This document shows, one piece after another, positions 17,982 through 27,317 of a stretch of 32,814 nt of DNA. Under the pieces are notes generated by a model. That model was not told where the DNA came from. It worked only from the letters and a program-made list of their open reading frames with translations, and made no database searches. The stretch is from Saprospiraceae bacterium. Its GTDB lineage: Bacteria > Bacteroidota > Bacteroidia > Chitinophagales > Saprospiraceae. The stretch is taken from positions 1-32,814 of the forward strand of contig JAHDCJ010000060.1 in NCBI GenBank assembly GCA_020629935.1, in the 5' to 3' direction. The translations under genes were made by a program, and so were the position numbers. Numbering within the stretch: the stretch's first letter is position 1; the number at the start of each line of letters is the position of its first letter.

Positions 17982-18079
17982 AAGATGATTTTTCAAAATA
18001 CAAGAAAGTAAATTTGGTTAATACCTTTAAGATACGATTTTGTAAAGGCAAAAAAATAAGATTTAAGTCATTTAACGCT

Positions 18080-18898
18080 TTATTCACTTTCTTCTGTAGG
18101 CGCTAATACTTCTCTTGACATTCCCATATTAGAAAATCCTCCATCATGAAAAAGATTCTGCATGGTTACATATTTGGTAAGATCAGAAAACATCATTACA
18201 CAATAATCCGCACAAGCTTCCGCAGACGCATTTCCTAATGGAGACATTTTATCGGCATAATCGAAAAATTCTTTAAATCCTTTTACACCTGATCCTGCCG
18301 TCGTAAAGGTAGGTGATTGAGAAATCGTATTGACCCGTACGTTTTTCTGGGCCCCATAATGATAACCAAAACTTCGAGCAATGGATTCTAATAAAGATTT
18401 AGCCTCTGCCATTTCGTTATAATCTGGGAAGGTACGCTGGGCTGCAATATAAGTTAATGCCAACATCGAACCCCAGTCATTTACCGCATCCATTTTCATG
18501 GCAGTTTGTAAAATTTTATGAAATGAAATCGCAGAGATATCCAAAGATTTTAACATCCATTCATATTTCAAATCGGTATATTCCCGTTTCTTTCTAACGT
18601 TTAATGACATGCCTATCGAGTGAAGAATAAAATCTACTTTTCCTCCTAAAGCTTCCATAGACTGACTAAGTAGATTTTCAATATCTTCTACACTAGTAGC
18701 ATCTGCAGCAATCACAGGTGCATTTAATTTTTCGCCAAGGGCTTGAATTTTTCCAAAGCGCAAAGCAACGGGGGCATTACTTAATGTAATTTGAGCACCT
18801 TCTTCTACGCATCGTTCAGCGACTTTCCATGCAATTGATTGGTCATCTAAAGCACCAAAGATAATTCCTTTTTTTCCAGCTAATAATTGATTAGGCAT
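18080..18898 (-). CDS. fabI: Enoyl-[acyl-carrier-protein] reductase FabI
   Basis: NAD(P)H-dependent reduction of trans-2-enoyl-ACP, the last step of each fatty-acid elongation cycle; a cytosolic tetramer in known members. The 272-residue protein is a short-chain dehydrogenase of the FabI type: nucleotide-binding start GKKGIIFGALDDQSIAWKVAE, then ILHSIGMS, and the catalytic pair in the FabI spacing, Tyr150 and Tyr160-x6-Lys167 (TYIAAQRTFPDYNEMAEAK). The later SQSPTFTTAGSGVKGF matches the substrate-loop region. Length is close to the E. coli enzyme. It starts 45 bases after recN ends, on the same strand, so it may be the last gene of that chain. Confidence 0.95.
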   Translation of the reverse strand: MPNQLLAGKKGIIFGALDDQSIAWKVAERCVEEGAQITLSNAPVALRFGKIQALGEKLNAPVIAADATSVEDIENLLSQSMEALGGKVDFILHSIGMSLNVRKKREYTDLKYEWMLKSLDISAISFHKILQTAMKMDAVNDWGSMLALTYIAAQRTFPDYNEMAEAKSLLESIARSFGYHYGAQKNVRVNTISQSPTFTTAGSGVKGFKEFFDYADKMSPLGNASAEACADYCVMMFSDLTKYVTMQNLFHDGGFSNMGMSREVLAPTEESE

Positions 18899-18943
18899 AT
18901 GGTTATTTTTTATGAAATGGGTTGAAACAAAATATTGGTAATA

Positions 18944-20599
18944 CTAAAAACCAAGTAATTCCTGCGCATTATCTACTGCCGATTGTGAAGGAGGATTACC
19001 ACTTAACATCGTGGCAATTTCTACAATACGCTCTTCTTTATTTAAGTCTTTAATATGGGTAGTTGTTCGGTCTTTTCCTGCTTTTTTATAAACAAAATAA
19101 TGTTGATCCGCCTTCGCCGCAATCTGTGGCGTATGAGTAATACTTACCACTTGATGTTGCTTGGCCAAACCATGTAAAATTTGGCCCATCTTCAATGCTA
19201 CATCTCCTGAAACACCAGAATCAATTTCATCAAAAATAAGAGTAGGTAAGGGAATCGCACTGGCCACTAAGGATTTGGTACAAAGGGTTAAACGAGAAAT
19301 TTCTCCTCCTGAAGCCACATCTTTTATTGCTTCTAAACGACCTCCTTTATTGGCCGCAAATAGAAACCGAATACGATCTTTCCCTGTCGAATTGAGTTCG
19401 TTTAAATCCTCTACATCCACTTTCAATTGTGCATGTTGCATCGAGAGCTGTTCGAGTAAATCATGTACTTTTTTCTCAAATCCAGGAATGACTTTTTTCC
19501 GTTTTTCAGACAGTTTTTTTGCTAATTTCAAAAGCTTTTTTTCTTGGTTATTAACCGAGATTTCTAAGGCTTCAATTTGATCCGATAGATCACTAAATGC
19601 ATTGATCTTCTCTTCTATTTGTCCTTGAATGACCAATAATTCTTCTATCGATTGGACATGGTGTTTGGATTGCAGTTTAAAGATAAGATCTAGACGACTA
19701 GATATTTCCATTAATCGTTCGGGATCGTATTCTATAGATTCATCTAATTGGTTCATTTCATCCGCCATATCTTGAAGATCTACAATGATCCCTTCAAAGC
19801 GAGTATGAATTTCTCTAATATTCGAATTGATAGCAGCATAGTTGCCGATGGCATTACTCAAGGTTCTTAATTTAGAAACAATGGCCATTTCATCTTCACT
19901 CAACACATGATAGGCTTCAGCCAACCGTTGTTTGATTTCTTCCGCACTACTTAATGTTTGTTGATCTTCTTCTAGTTTGACTTGTTCATTGGCCTGTAAG
20001 CCCACTTTAGTAAATTCATCAAGTTGGAAATGGAGAAAATCCATTTCATTCATTGCCAAATTATTTTGATTAACTAAAGATTCCAGTAATTTCTTACTTT
20101 TTTGATACGTCTTAAATTGATCTTGATATAGACTTAAAGCCTCCCGATTTCCTGCTAATGCATCAATCATTCGCATTTGGAAAGAGACATTGTGAATGTC
20201 TAAGGTATCAAATTGTTGATGAAGGTCAATTAAATTTTCACTCAGTCGCTTGAGCTGTTGTAAATTAACGGGTGTATCATTGATGAAAGCTCTAGATTTG
20301 CCAGAAGGCGTCAATTCTCTACGTATAATTACTTCAGAGTCATAATCAATATCATTCGCCTCAAAGAAGGACTTTAAATTGTATGAGCCTACTTGAAAAT
20401 GTGCTTCTACTACACATTTGTTTTCGGTTTGGTACAATACTTTGCTATCTGCCCGTTTGCCCATAATCAAACCTAAAGCACCTAAAAGAATGGATTTCCC
20501 CGCTCCAGTTTCACCTGTGATAATGGTTAACTGTTTGGAAAATATAATTTCAAGCTCATCGATTATGGCGTAATTCTTTATGTATAATCGTTCTATCAT
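18944..20599 (-). CDS. recN: DNA repair protein RecN
   Basis: SMC-like ATPase of double-strand-break repair. 551 residues: Walker A GETGAGKS (29-36, Lys35) in the N-terminal half-ATPase, a long coiled-coil middle (about 150-370) rich in Glu, Lys and Leu, then the signature VASGGEISRLTLCTKSL and Walker B TLIFDEIDSGVSG, followed by the His-switch region VVSITHTPQIAAKADQH. All parts of the ABC head are present. It follows porD in the same orientation, an arrangement I know from Bacteroidota, with a 164-base gap. Confidence 0.96.
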   Translation of the reverse strand: MIERLYIKNYAIIDELEIIFSKQLTIITGETGAGKSILLGALGLIMGKRADSKVLYQTENKCVVEAHFQVGSYNLKSFFEANDIDYDSEVIIRRELTPSGKSRAFINDTPVNLQQLKRLSENLIDLHQQFDTLDIHNVSFQMRMIDALAGNREALSLYQDQFKTYQKSKKLLESLVNQNNLAMNEMDFLHFQLDEFTKVGLQANEQVKLEEDQQTLSSAEEIKQRLAEAYHVLSEDEMAIVSKLRTLSNAIGNYAAINSNIREIHTRFEGIIVDLQDMADEMNQLDESIEYDPERLMEISSRLDLIFKLQSKHHVQSIEELLVIQGQIEEKINAFSDLSDQIEALEISVNNQEKKLLKLAKKLSEKRKKVIPGFEKKVHDLLEQLSMQHAQLKVDVEDLNELNSTGKDRIRFLFAANKGGRLEAIKDVASGGEISRLTLCTKSLVASAIPLPTLIFDEIDSGVSGDVALKMGQILHGLAKQHQVVSITHTPQIAAKADQHYFVYKKAGKDRTTTHIKDLNKEERIVEIATMLSGNPPSQSAVDNAQELLGF

Positions 20600-20763
20600 A
20601 ATGCGCCATAAAGATACAATCTATTCCCTGATGTTTTTCGAGATTTTTTATTTTTTTAGAAAAAAATAAAGATAGCTCACACAGAAATAGAAAGCATTCA
20701 GATAGTTTGATGCTTTGAGAGAATAAATAAAGGATAAAATATCCCAATAGGCTAGGAAGCCTT

Positions 20764-21672
20764 TTATCGTCGAATCAATCGATATTTGGAAGCATTGGCT
20801 GGGTCAATACGTACCATCGTTGCATAAACTTCTCTTTTTTCTTCTGAAGTTCCTTTGATGTAAATCTGAATAATCTCATCCGATTTGGCATTGACAAATA
20901 ATTGAGTAATCATCGCATTCGGATAATCCTTACTCACTGCCTTTAATTTTTGAATAGCTGAACTCGTCGCTTCTCTTCCTAAGTCTACATTTTCATGCAT
21001 AAGGTCTAAACCCAAACGATGGTATTCATACATTCCTTCCCGCATTTTTTGTGTTCTCGGACTAAGAATACTTTCTACAATCCAATAGCGATTCCGTTGT
21101 CCACGATCAATAGAACGCCATCCTGATTGAAAGGTCTCATTTAGTGTGGAAGGTACATTAGAAATTAAATCCTGTGCTTTTTGAAAATAATTACTTCCTC
21201 CGAAAGGAGAATAAGAATCGTAATCTAAACCAATAGAAACATAAGCATAAAAGGCGAGGAGTGAAGCGATATTAGTGGTATAGGTTTGATCTGTAAATTC
21301 AATAGGATCAAACTCGGTGTATTTGAAGTTGAAATTATTATCTGCATGCTCAATCAATGCCGTTTGTTGTCCACTACCAAAGATGGGGCGTGTAGCTTGA
21401 ATATATAAATCTGCTTTAAATACATCAGACCCTAATTCTTCTTTAATCGTTATGGTCAAAGTCATATCAATCTTCTCATTAGTCTCAAAAAGATCGTCTG
21501 TCCATTGTCGCCCATTTAAAAACTCTTCCATAGCTACTTCTAAGGTTTTAAAAACTTTAGGATCAGTAGTTTGAAGTTTTGGTGTGTTGATGGTTACATT
21601 GGCATTTAACTCTTGCGCTTCAGCGGCAAAAGTAATAAAGATACAGAGTAAGGAAAGCAAAAAAGTTCGCAT
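20764..21672 (-). CDS. porD: Type IX secretion system protein PorD (DUF4835)
   Basis: 302 residues with signal peptide MRTFLLSLLCIFITFAAEAQ. The mature start ELNANVTINTPKLQTTDPKVFKTLEVAMEEFLNGRQWTDD is typical of the DUF4835/PorD family, named for its need in gingipain secretion by Porphyromonas. Other family-like stretches are FEYTEF-like (here FKYTEFDPIEFTDQTYTTNIASLLAFYAYVSIGLDYDSYS) and DRGQRNRYWIVESILS. Its mechanistic role in T9SS is unclear. Position between coaBC and recN supports the call. The window also encodes two probable T9SS cargo proteins. Confidence 0.88.
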   Translation of the reverse strand: MRTFLLSLLCIFITFAAEAQELNANVTINTPKLQTTDPKVFKTLEVAMEEFLNGRQWTDDLFETNEKIDMTLTITIKEELGSDVFKADLYIQATRPIFGSGQQTALIEHADNNFNFKYTEFDPIEFTDQTYTTNIASLLAFYAYVSIGLDYDSYSPFGGSNYFQKAQDLISNVPSTLNETFQSGWRSIDRGQRNRYWIVESILSPRTQKMREGMYEYHRLGLDLMHENVDLGREATSSAIQKLKAVSKDYPNAMITQLFVNAKSDEIIQIYIKGTSEEKREVYATMVRIDPANASKYRLIRR

Positions 21673-21744
21673 GCTATTATATTTATTTTAAAGAGCTTCT
21701 AGAAAGTGTAAATCGTTGGTTCTATACTAGAAAAATATCTCTTT

Positions 21745-22989
21745 TTAGTTCTTAGGTTCTTGTTTTGAAGTATTGGCTATTGCTTCTTGAAGTTGCAATA
21801 GTTCTACTACTTTATTAACGATATCTACGGCAACTTGTTGCTTTGATTTTAATTCAAATGCTTGAATAGTGCCCAGATGGTCTAATATTGTGATTTTATT
21901 GGTGTCGTGCCCAAAACCTGCGCCTTTATCTTTTAGTGAGTTGAGCACAATGCAATCAAAGTTTTTCTTGTGTAATTTACCTTTGGCATTGTCTACAGCA
22001 TTTTGAGTTTCTAAAGCAAAACCTACATTAATTTGATGACTTTGTTTTTGAGCGCCCAATGCTTTTGCGATATCGGTAGTTCGTTTTAATTCAATAAATA
22101 AGTCACCTTCTTTTTTCTTTATTTTTTCTGTGGCGACTTCTTTCGGTGTATAATCGGCTACTGCGGCGGCTAAAACAGCAATATCAACTGTAGGATAATG
22201 TGTCAAGCAGGCTTGATGCATTTCTTCGGCAGTACGTACGGGTACACATTTTATATTTGGTCCAATTCCTTTATTGGGGGTAGGGCCAGAAACAAAAATG
22301 ACATGGGCCCCTCGTTTTGCAAATTCTTCAGCAACGGCTTTGCCCATTTTTCCTGTAGAGCGATTGCCAATAAATCGAACAGGATCAATAGGCTCATGGG
22401 TTGGGCCAGAGGTAATCAATACTTTTTTGTCAAGGAGTTCTGGACTTTCATTTTGCTTGAAAAAATCACTTAGTAAGGAAACAATATCTTCGGGTTCAGC
22501 CATTCGTCCTTTTCCAACAAGGCCACTAGCCAATTCGCCATCACCTACAGGAATCAATTGATTACCATAACTTAGTAGGGTTTGGATATTGGTTTGAGTA
22601 GCGGGGTGTTTCCACATGTCGAGATCCATTGCTGGAGCAAAAAAGACGGGACATTTTGCAGAGAGATAAACGGCAAGTAAAATATTATCACAAATGCCTT
22701 GAGCCATTTTTGCTAAAGTATTTGCAGTGGCGGGGGCAATAATTAATGCATCAGCCCAAAGTCCAAGTTCTACATGATTATTCCAAGATTCGCCATTGCT
22801 AACATCGCTGAGTACAGGGTTTTTTGATAAAGTAGCCAATGTCAATGGGGTAATAAAATGCTTGGCATCATTGGTCATTAATACCTTAACTTCTGCACCT
22901 TGTTTTACCAAGAGGCGGACTAAGTGGGCTGCTTTATAAGCAGCAATACTTCCACTAACAGCGAGTACTATTTTTTTATTCGAAAGGAT
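21745..22989 (-). CDS. coaBC: Bifunctional phosphopantothenoylcysteine decarboxylase / phosphopantothenate-cysteine ligase
   Basis: Two consecutive steps of CoA synthesis. The N-terminal flavoprotein (CoaC) shows GSIAAYK, the catalytic His (NNHVELGLWADAL, His72), the PATANT motif, PAMDLDMW, and GELASGLVGKGRM. The C-terminal CoaB shows ITSGPTHEPIDPVRFIGNRSTGKMG and the EKIKKKEG motif. The frame is open from a stop at 23002-23004, and no ATG, GTG or TTG lies before the essential GSIAAYK; the only TTG (22911) would delete it. I place the start at ATC 22989, which yields M-LSNKKIVLAVSGSIAAYK, the normal family N-terminus. A sequencing error or ATC/ATA initiation are both possible. Numbering from ATC puts His72/Asp122/Ser155 against E. 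coli His75/Asn125/Cys158: two of three catalytic residues differ. Confidence 0.9.
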   Translation of the reverse strand: MLSNKKIVLAVSGSIAAYKAAHLVRLLVKQGAEVKVLMTNDAKHFITPLTLATLSKNPVLSDVSNGESWNNHVELGLWADALIIAPATANTLAKMAQGICDNILLAVYLSAKCPVFFAPAMDLDMWKHPATQTNIQTLLSYGNQLIPVGDGELASGLVGKGRMAEPEDIVSLLSDFFKQNESPELLDKKVLITSGPTHEPIDPVRFIGNRSTGKMGKAVAEEFAKRGAHVIFVSGPTPNKGIGPNIKCVPVRTAEEMHQACLTHYPTVDIAVLAAAVADYTPKEVATEKIKKKEGDLFIELKRTTDIAKALGAQKQSHQINVGFALETQNAVDNAKGKLHKKNFDCIVLNSLKDKGAGFGHDTNKITILDHLGTIQAFELKSKQQVAVDIVNKVVELLQLQEAIANTSKQEPKN

Positions 22990-23015
22990 AAGCGCTTGTT
23001 TTTAAACCACGTCAT

Positions 23016-23050
23016 AAAAAAGACCTTCTACTTAGAAAGCGAAGGCCTTT
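23016..23050 (-). terminator. Terminator-like hairpin between rpoZ and coaBC
   Basis: On the minus strand AAAGGCCTTC (from 23050 to 23041) pairs with GAAGGTCTTT (23028-23019) with one G-U pair, followed by a run of six U (A run at 23016-23021). It lies just after the rpoZ stop and inside the expected coaBC leader, so it may limit expression of coaBC and later genes. Confidence 0.65.
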
Positions 23051-23069
23051 ATTTTAATTAACTTTTAGG

Positions 23070-23408
23070 TTAATCTTTTTCTTTAATTTCTTTTTGTTTT
23101 ACTTCCAATTTACCCTCAATATACTCATGTAGAGCAATAAGTGGTGGATTGGGAAGGCGCTCATAAAATCGAGAGATTTCAATCTGCTCTTTGTTTTCAT
23201 GAATCTCTTCCAAATTTTCAGTATTGGAGGCAAATTCTTCCAATTTTGCATGCAATTCTTCCTTTAACTCACTGGCCAATTGGCGAGATCGTTTTGAAAT
23301 AATAACAAGGGATTGGTAGATGTTTCCTGATTGTTCAGCCAATGCTTTTACGTCTCTTGCTGAAGCAGAAGGCGGGATACTTAAGGCTACTTTTTTAATA
23401 TCAGTCAT
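23070..23408 (-). CDS. rpoZ: RNA polymerase omega subunit (Rpb6-like)
   Basis: 112 residues from the ATG at 23408 (MTDIKKVALSIPPSASARDVKALAEQ); a longer in-frame start at 23477 would run deep into bamD and is unlikely. The core RDVKALAEQSGNIYQSLVIISKRSRQLASELKEEL fits the omega/Rpb6 fold: the helix with N-I-Y-x-S-L and I-S-K-R-x-R-Q. The family call rests on this segment and on the bamD - omega - coaBC neighbourhood. Omega helps assemble the beta' subunit of RNA polymerase. Its ATG overlaps the bamD stop by 8 bases (ATGACTGA), so translation is likely coupled. Confidence 0.82.
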   Translation of the reverse strand: MTDIKKVALSIPPSASARDVKALAEQSGNIYQSLVIISKRSRQLASELKEELHAKLEEFASNTENLEEIHENKEQIEISRFYERLPNPPLIALHEYIEGKLEVKQKEIKEKD

Positions 23409-24216
23409 TTTCTTGAAATTTATTAATACGTTGTTTAGATGCTGTAAATATATCAGCGGCTTCATTTTTAAACTCACTGTCTGGATAACGATCTACAAAA
23501 GTTTCATAAGCACTAATGGTTTCTTCATATCGCTCTTCTTTCAAATAATCCACACTATTTTGGGCTAATTTAAAATTCGATTTGACAATCATGAAACGTG
23601 CTCTTTCAATTTCATTTGCATCAGGAAAATCCTTCAACAGATTATTATAGGTATGCGCCGCTGCTTTATAATCTTGTAGTTTAAAATACAAGTCAGCTTC
23701 AGCAAATGCTTTCTTTTCTTTTTTTGATCGAAGTTCATCAATCAAGGTATTCGCTTCTTTCACTCGACTACTCTCTGGATGGGTGTTTACAAACAATTGA
23801 AATTCATCAATTGCTTTGTCCGAATTTCCTTGCTCTAACCGATAATTCGGAGATAATTCATAATTGGAATAAGCCGCCATAAATAAAGCATCTTCAGCCA
23901 ATTCACTATTTGGGAAAGTGTTTGCAAAGTTTTTAAAATAATAAGCAGAAAGTAAATACTTCTTCAATTGATAGTTACAATCTGCATATTTATAATACAC
24001 ACTTTCAATCCGTGCATCATTTCGCATGATACCCGTAATTTGTTCCAAAAGTACCATTGCTTTATAATAGTCTTCTTTCTCGTAAAACTCCATGGCCTTC
24101 TCGTATTTCAACTCTACATCGTTTCCAGTACGAATGCGCTCAAAATCTGTTCGACAACTATTTAGGGTGAGCAGTATTAGACTTATAAAAAGGGCTATAT
24201 TGATTTTTTTGAACAT
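23401..24216 (-). CDS. bamD: Outer-membrane assembly lipoprotein BamD
   Basis: 271 residues from the ATG at 24216 (MFKKINIALFISLILLTLNSC), a lipoprotein signal with lipobox LNSC; a longer open frame upstream lacks signal-peptide character. The mature protein is made of tetratricopeptide repeats: YEKAMEFYEKEDYYKAMVLLEQ, YKYADCNYQLKKYLLSAYYFKNFANTFPNSELAEDALFMAAYSNY, and SDKAIDEFQLFVNTHPESSRVKEANTLIDELR. BamD docks with BamA to insert beta-barrel proteins into the outer membrane. It is the first gene of the minus-strand chain with rpoZ and coaBC. Confidence 0.9.
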   Translation of the reverse strand: MFKKINIALFISLILLTLNSCRTDFERIRTGNDVELKYEKAMEFYEKEDYYKAMVLLEQITGIMRNDARIESVYYKYADCNYQLKKYLLSAYYFKNFANTFPNSELAEDALFMAAYSNYELSPNYRLEQGNSDKAIDEFQLFVNTHPESSRVKEANTLIDELRSKKEKKAFAEADLYFKLQDYKAAAHTYNNLLKDFPDANEIERARFMIVKSNFKLAQNSVDYLKEERYEETISAYETFVDRYPDSEFKNEAADIFTASKQRINKFQEND

Positions 24217-24336
24217 AGGACGCAAAGTTACGATATTTTTTATTAATGGACAATAGATTATGCACTTGTCTATTGGCAAACGCTCAAAATTAATCAAATG
24301 TGGTCGGTTGATGGCTGATTTAACATACTTTTAACG

Positions 24337-24410
24337 AAAAAACGGTATGGGCGCAATAAAAAACGGTAGAGGCACAATGCATTGTGCCCATACCGTTTTT
24401 TTATTGTGCC
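24337..24410. repeat. Tandem and inverted 21-bp repeat cluster behind clpC
   Basis: Two adjacent 21-base units (24337-24357 and 24358-24378, three differences) both read AAAAAACGGTA..GGC.CAAT. A third copy in reverse orientation lies at 24381-24401 and matches the first with one difference. A fragment ATTGTGCC (24403-24410) begins a fourth. GGCACAATG/CATTGTGCC at 24371-24388 is an exact palindrome. The inverted copy can pair with either forward copy, giving two alternative hairpins. Confidence 0.75.
24358..24401 (-). terminator. Probable clpC terminator within the repeat cluster
   Basis: On the minus strand the copy at 24381-24401 followed by that at 24358-24378 forms a long stem with only two imperfect pairs and ends in a U run (A run at 24358-24363). 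It begins 25 bases after the clpC stop. A minus-strand pairing with the outer copy (24337-24357) is also possible and also ends in U (24337-24342). Confidence 0.6.
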
Positions 24411-24425
24411 ACATCGTGTGGTTTA

Positions 24426-26978
24426 TTAATCTTCTACATCTGTATTTTTTTCTTTCTTCGATTTACCTCTGCCTTTTTTGGCAATGGTAATCTTTAATCC
24501 TAAACCATCTTTTTCTAAATCGGCATTAAATGTAGTGCCTTCTTTCAATTCTTGGTTTAGAATAACTTCTGCTAAAGGATCTTCCAAGTATTTTTGGATC
24601 GCACGGTGTAATGGTCGTGCACCAAATTGTGGATCAAAACCTTTATCAGAAAGAAAATCTTTTGCTTCGCTACTCAATTCTAAGTTGAAACCCATCACTT
24701 CTAATCGACCATAAAGATCTTTCAAAGTCAAATCAATGATTTGGTGGATATCTTCTCGCTCTAAGCTATTGAAAATAACGACATCATCAATACGATTCAA
24801 AAATTCAGGAGAGAATGTGCGTTTCATTGCGTTCTGAATCACAGAACTTGCATGATCGCCTGCATTATCTTTTCGAGCCTTGGTTTGGAAACCAACACCT
24901 TGTCCAAAATCTTTTAATTGTCGAACTCCAATATTTGAAGTCATGATAATCAACGTATTTTTGAAATCTACTTTTCGTCCAAGTCCGTCCGTTAATTGTC
25001 CGTCATCCAATACTTGTAATAAGATATTGAATACATCTGGATGCGCTTTTTCAATCTCATCTAATAATACGACTGAATAAGGTTTTCTACGTACACGCTC
25101 CGTCAATTGTCCACCTTCTTCATAACCCACATATCCTGGAGGCGCTCCAATTAATCGACTTACAGAGAATTTCTCCATATACTCACTCATATCAATTCGA
25201 ATGAGGGTATCTTCAGAGTCAAACATATATCGAGCAAGCACTTTGGCTAATTCGGTTTTACCAACTCCTGTAGGACCTAAGAAAATGAAGGAACCAATAG
25301 GTTTGCTAGGATCTTTTAATCCTACCCGATTTCGTTGAATAGCTTTAGTGATTTTTTCAACAGGTGTTTCCTGTCCAATAACCATCTTTTTCAAATCGTC
25401 TGCCATGTTCAATAATCGCTTGCTTTCGCTTTGAGCTACTCGTTTAACAGGAATGCCTGTCATCATGGCGACTACTTCTGCAATATCTTCTTCGTCTACA
25501 GGATAACGCGTAGTTTTCGATTCTTCTTCCCACTGTACTTTAGCATATTCTAATTTACGGGAAAGCTTTGATTCGTCATCACGAAGATCCGCAGCCTTTT
25601 CATATTGTTGGTTTTTAACCGCTTCGTTTTTCTTTTCTTTTAACTCTTCTATTTCTGCTTCAAGCTCAACAATATGTTTAGGTACGTGAATGTTTTTAAG
25701 GTGCACTCTTGCGCCTACTTCATCCAATACATCAATGGCTTTGTCTGGAAGGAAACGATCAGTAATGTATCGATTACTGAAGGTGACACAAGCTTTAACG
25801 GCATCATCAGAGTAAGCTACATTGTGAAATTCTTCATATTTCCCTTTGATGTTATGTAAGATATGTTCTGCTTCTTCTGGTGAAGGCGGATCAATCATTA
25901 CTTTTTGGAAACGTCGATCTAATGCACCGTCTTTTTCGATATGTTGACGATACTCGTCTAATGTGGAAGCACCAATACATTGCAATTCTCCTCTAGCCAA
26001 AGCGGGCTTGAAAATATTAGAAGCATCTAAAGAGCCCGTTGCTCCTCCTGCGCCTACAATGGTATGAATTTCGTCGATAAACAAAATGACATCACGGGTT
26101 TTTTCCAGCTCATTCATAATGGCTTTCATCCGCTCTTCAAATTGACCTCGATATTTGGTGCCTGCTACTAAAGCAGCTAAATCAAGCATTACGATTCGTT
26201 TACCAAATAAAGCACGAGAAACTTTACGTTGGGTAATTCGTAAGGCTAAGCCTTCTACAATAGCGGTTTTACCCACACCTGGTTCTCCAATTAAAATTGG
26301 ATTGTTTTTCTTTCTACGACTAAGGATTTGAGAAACGCGTTCGATCTCTGTTTCTCTACCAATAATCGGATCTAATTTATTTTCTTCAGCTAGACGAGTA
26401 ACATCTCGGCCGAAATTATCAAGTACTGGAGTACGTGATTTGGCATTTCCTTTTCGTTGTGGATTAGAAGAAAACCGTTCTGACTCATCGTCTTCAAATG
26501 GTTCTTCTGGATCACGACCTTCTCGCTCAGCAATAAAATCTTGTTCTAATAAATTAAGCTCTTGTTTGAAAATTTCATAATCGACATGGTAGTCAAGTAA
26601 AACTTTCGCTGCCAAGCTTTCTTTATTTTTTAGAATAGAAAGCAATAAATGCTCAGTACTAATTTCTTCGCTTCTTAACATACGCGCTTCTAAGAACGTA
26701 ACTTTAAGTACTTTCTCTGCCGCTTTATTTAATGGTAGATTACCTACATTAAAATTCGTTTGTTTAGCATTAGAAGGTTTAGCTGCATCAAAAATGGATT
26801 GTTGTAATTCCTCAGATGCGACGCTAAGTGATTCCAAGACCTTAAGCGCCATGCTGTCCTTCTCTCTGATTATTCCTAAAAGAAGATGCTCCGTACCAAT
26901 GTAATCATGGCCCAGTCGAAGTGCTTCTTCTCGACTAAAGGAAATAACTTCTTTTACTTTTGATGAAAATCTTTTCAT
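24426..26978 (-). CDS. clpC: ATP-dependent Clp protease ATP-binding subunit ClpC
   Basis: 850-residue class I Clp/Hsp100 unfoldase that feeds proteins to ClpP. Domains in order: two Clp_N repeats (1-145, [27 protein letters not shown] and the repeat [13 protein letters not shown]), an acidic linker, AAA-1 with Walker A GEPGVGKT (about 230), a middle domain with a UVR-like segment ([18 protein letters not shown]), AAA-2 with Walker A GPTGVGKT (about 567), and the C-terminal D2 small domain ending in a Lys-rich tail. A VGF tripeptide in [10 protein letters not shown] fits the ClpP-docking loop, so the protein is more like ClpC/ClpA than the disaggregase ClpB. Single gene; no mcsA/mcsB/ctsR next to it. 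Confidence 0.95.
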   Translation of the reverse strand: MKRFSSKVKEVISFSREEALRLGHDYIGTEHLLLGIIREKDSMALKVLESLSVASEELQQSIFDAAKPSNAKQTNFNVGNLPLNKAAEKVLKVTFLEARMLRSEEISTEHLLLSILKNKESLAAKVLLDYHVDYEIFKQELNLLEQDFIAEREGRDPEEPFEDDESERFSSNPQRKGNAKSRTPVLDNFGRDVTRLAEENKLDPIIGRETEIERVSQILSRRKKNNPILIGEPGVGKTAIVEGLALRITQRKVSRALFGKRIVMLDLAALVAGTKYRGQFEERMKAIMNELEKTRDVILFIDEIHTIVGAGGATGSLDASNIFKPALARGELQCIGASTLDEYRQHIEKDGALDRRFQKVMIDPPSPEEAEHILHNIKGKYEEFHNVAYSDDAVKACVTFSNRYITDRFLPDKAIDVLDEVGARVHLKNIHVPKHIVELEAEIEELKEKKNEAVKNQQYEKAADLRDDESKLSRKLEYAKVQWEEESKTTRYPVDEEDIAEVVAMMTGIPVKRVAQSESKRLLNMADDLKKMVIGQETPVEKITKAIQRNRVGLKDPSKPIGSFIFLGPTGVGKTELAKVLARYMFDSEDTLIRIDMSEYMEKFSVSRLIGAPPGYVGYEEGGQLTERVRRKPYSVVLLDEIEKAHPDVFNILLQVLDDGQLTDGLGRKVDFKNTLIIMTSNIGVRQLKDFGQGVGFQTKARKDNAGDHASSVIQNAMKRTFSPEFLNRIDDVVIFNSLEREDIHQIIDLTLKDLYGRLEVMGFNLELSSEAKDFLSDKGFDPQFGARPLHRAIQKYLEDPLAEVILNQELKEGTTFNADLEKDGLGLKITIAKKGRGKSKKEKNTDVED

Positions 26979-27059
26979 ATTTGAATCCCCTTTTCTGTTT
27001 AATGGTTTGTAAAAAAATACCGTGTCTTGGGTAATTCGGACACACCAATTTTCTTTAAT

Positions 27060-27089
27060 AAAACGTATTCAACAATGGTTTTGTCCCAA
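27060..27089 (-). promoter_or_regulatory. Candidate clpC promoter
   Basis: On the minus strand TTG (27089-27087), a 19-base spacer, then TACGTTTT (27067-27060), one base off the Bacteroidota -7 consensus TAnnTTTG. It predicts a leader of roughly 75 bases. No known heat-shock operator such as CIRCE was seen. Confidence 0.35.
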
Positions 27090-27317
27090 CTTTGTGAAAT
27101 ATAAGGACTATTGAATTTAAAAAAAAGTTTTATTTGGCTTTCCGAAGAAAATCCTTATTTTTTTTACTTATTTTTAATGTAAAAGCGCAAAAGAATAAGT
27201 CTTTTAAAAGTTTACGCAAATTTTCATTTAAAGTTACGACAAAGATTTTCTTATATTTGAGTGCGTAAAAATAATGCCAAACCTTTTCTTATTTTTTAAT
27301 AAGTTCAGCAATATTAA

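Noticed and set aside
20556-20747. 63-codon frame between recN and porD
   Set aside because: It overlaps the recN start out of frame and has no recognisable domain or start context.
22707-22911. TTG at 22911 as the coaBC start
   Set aside because: It would delete GSIAAYK and the first beta strand of the flavin fold, which is present in frame directly upstream.
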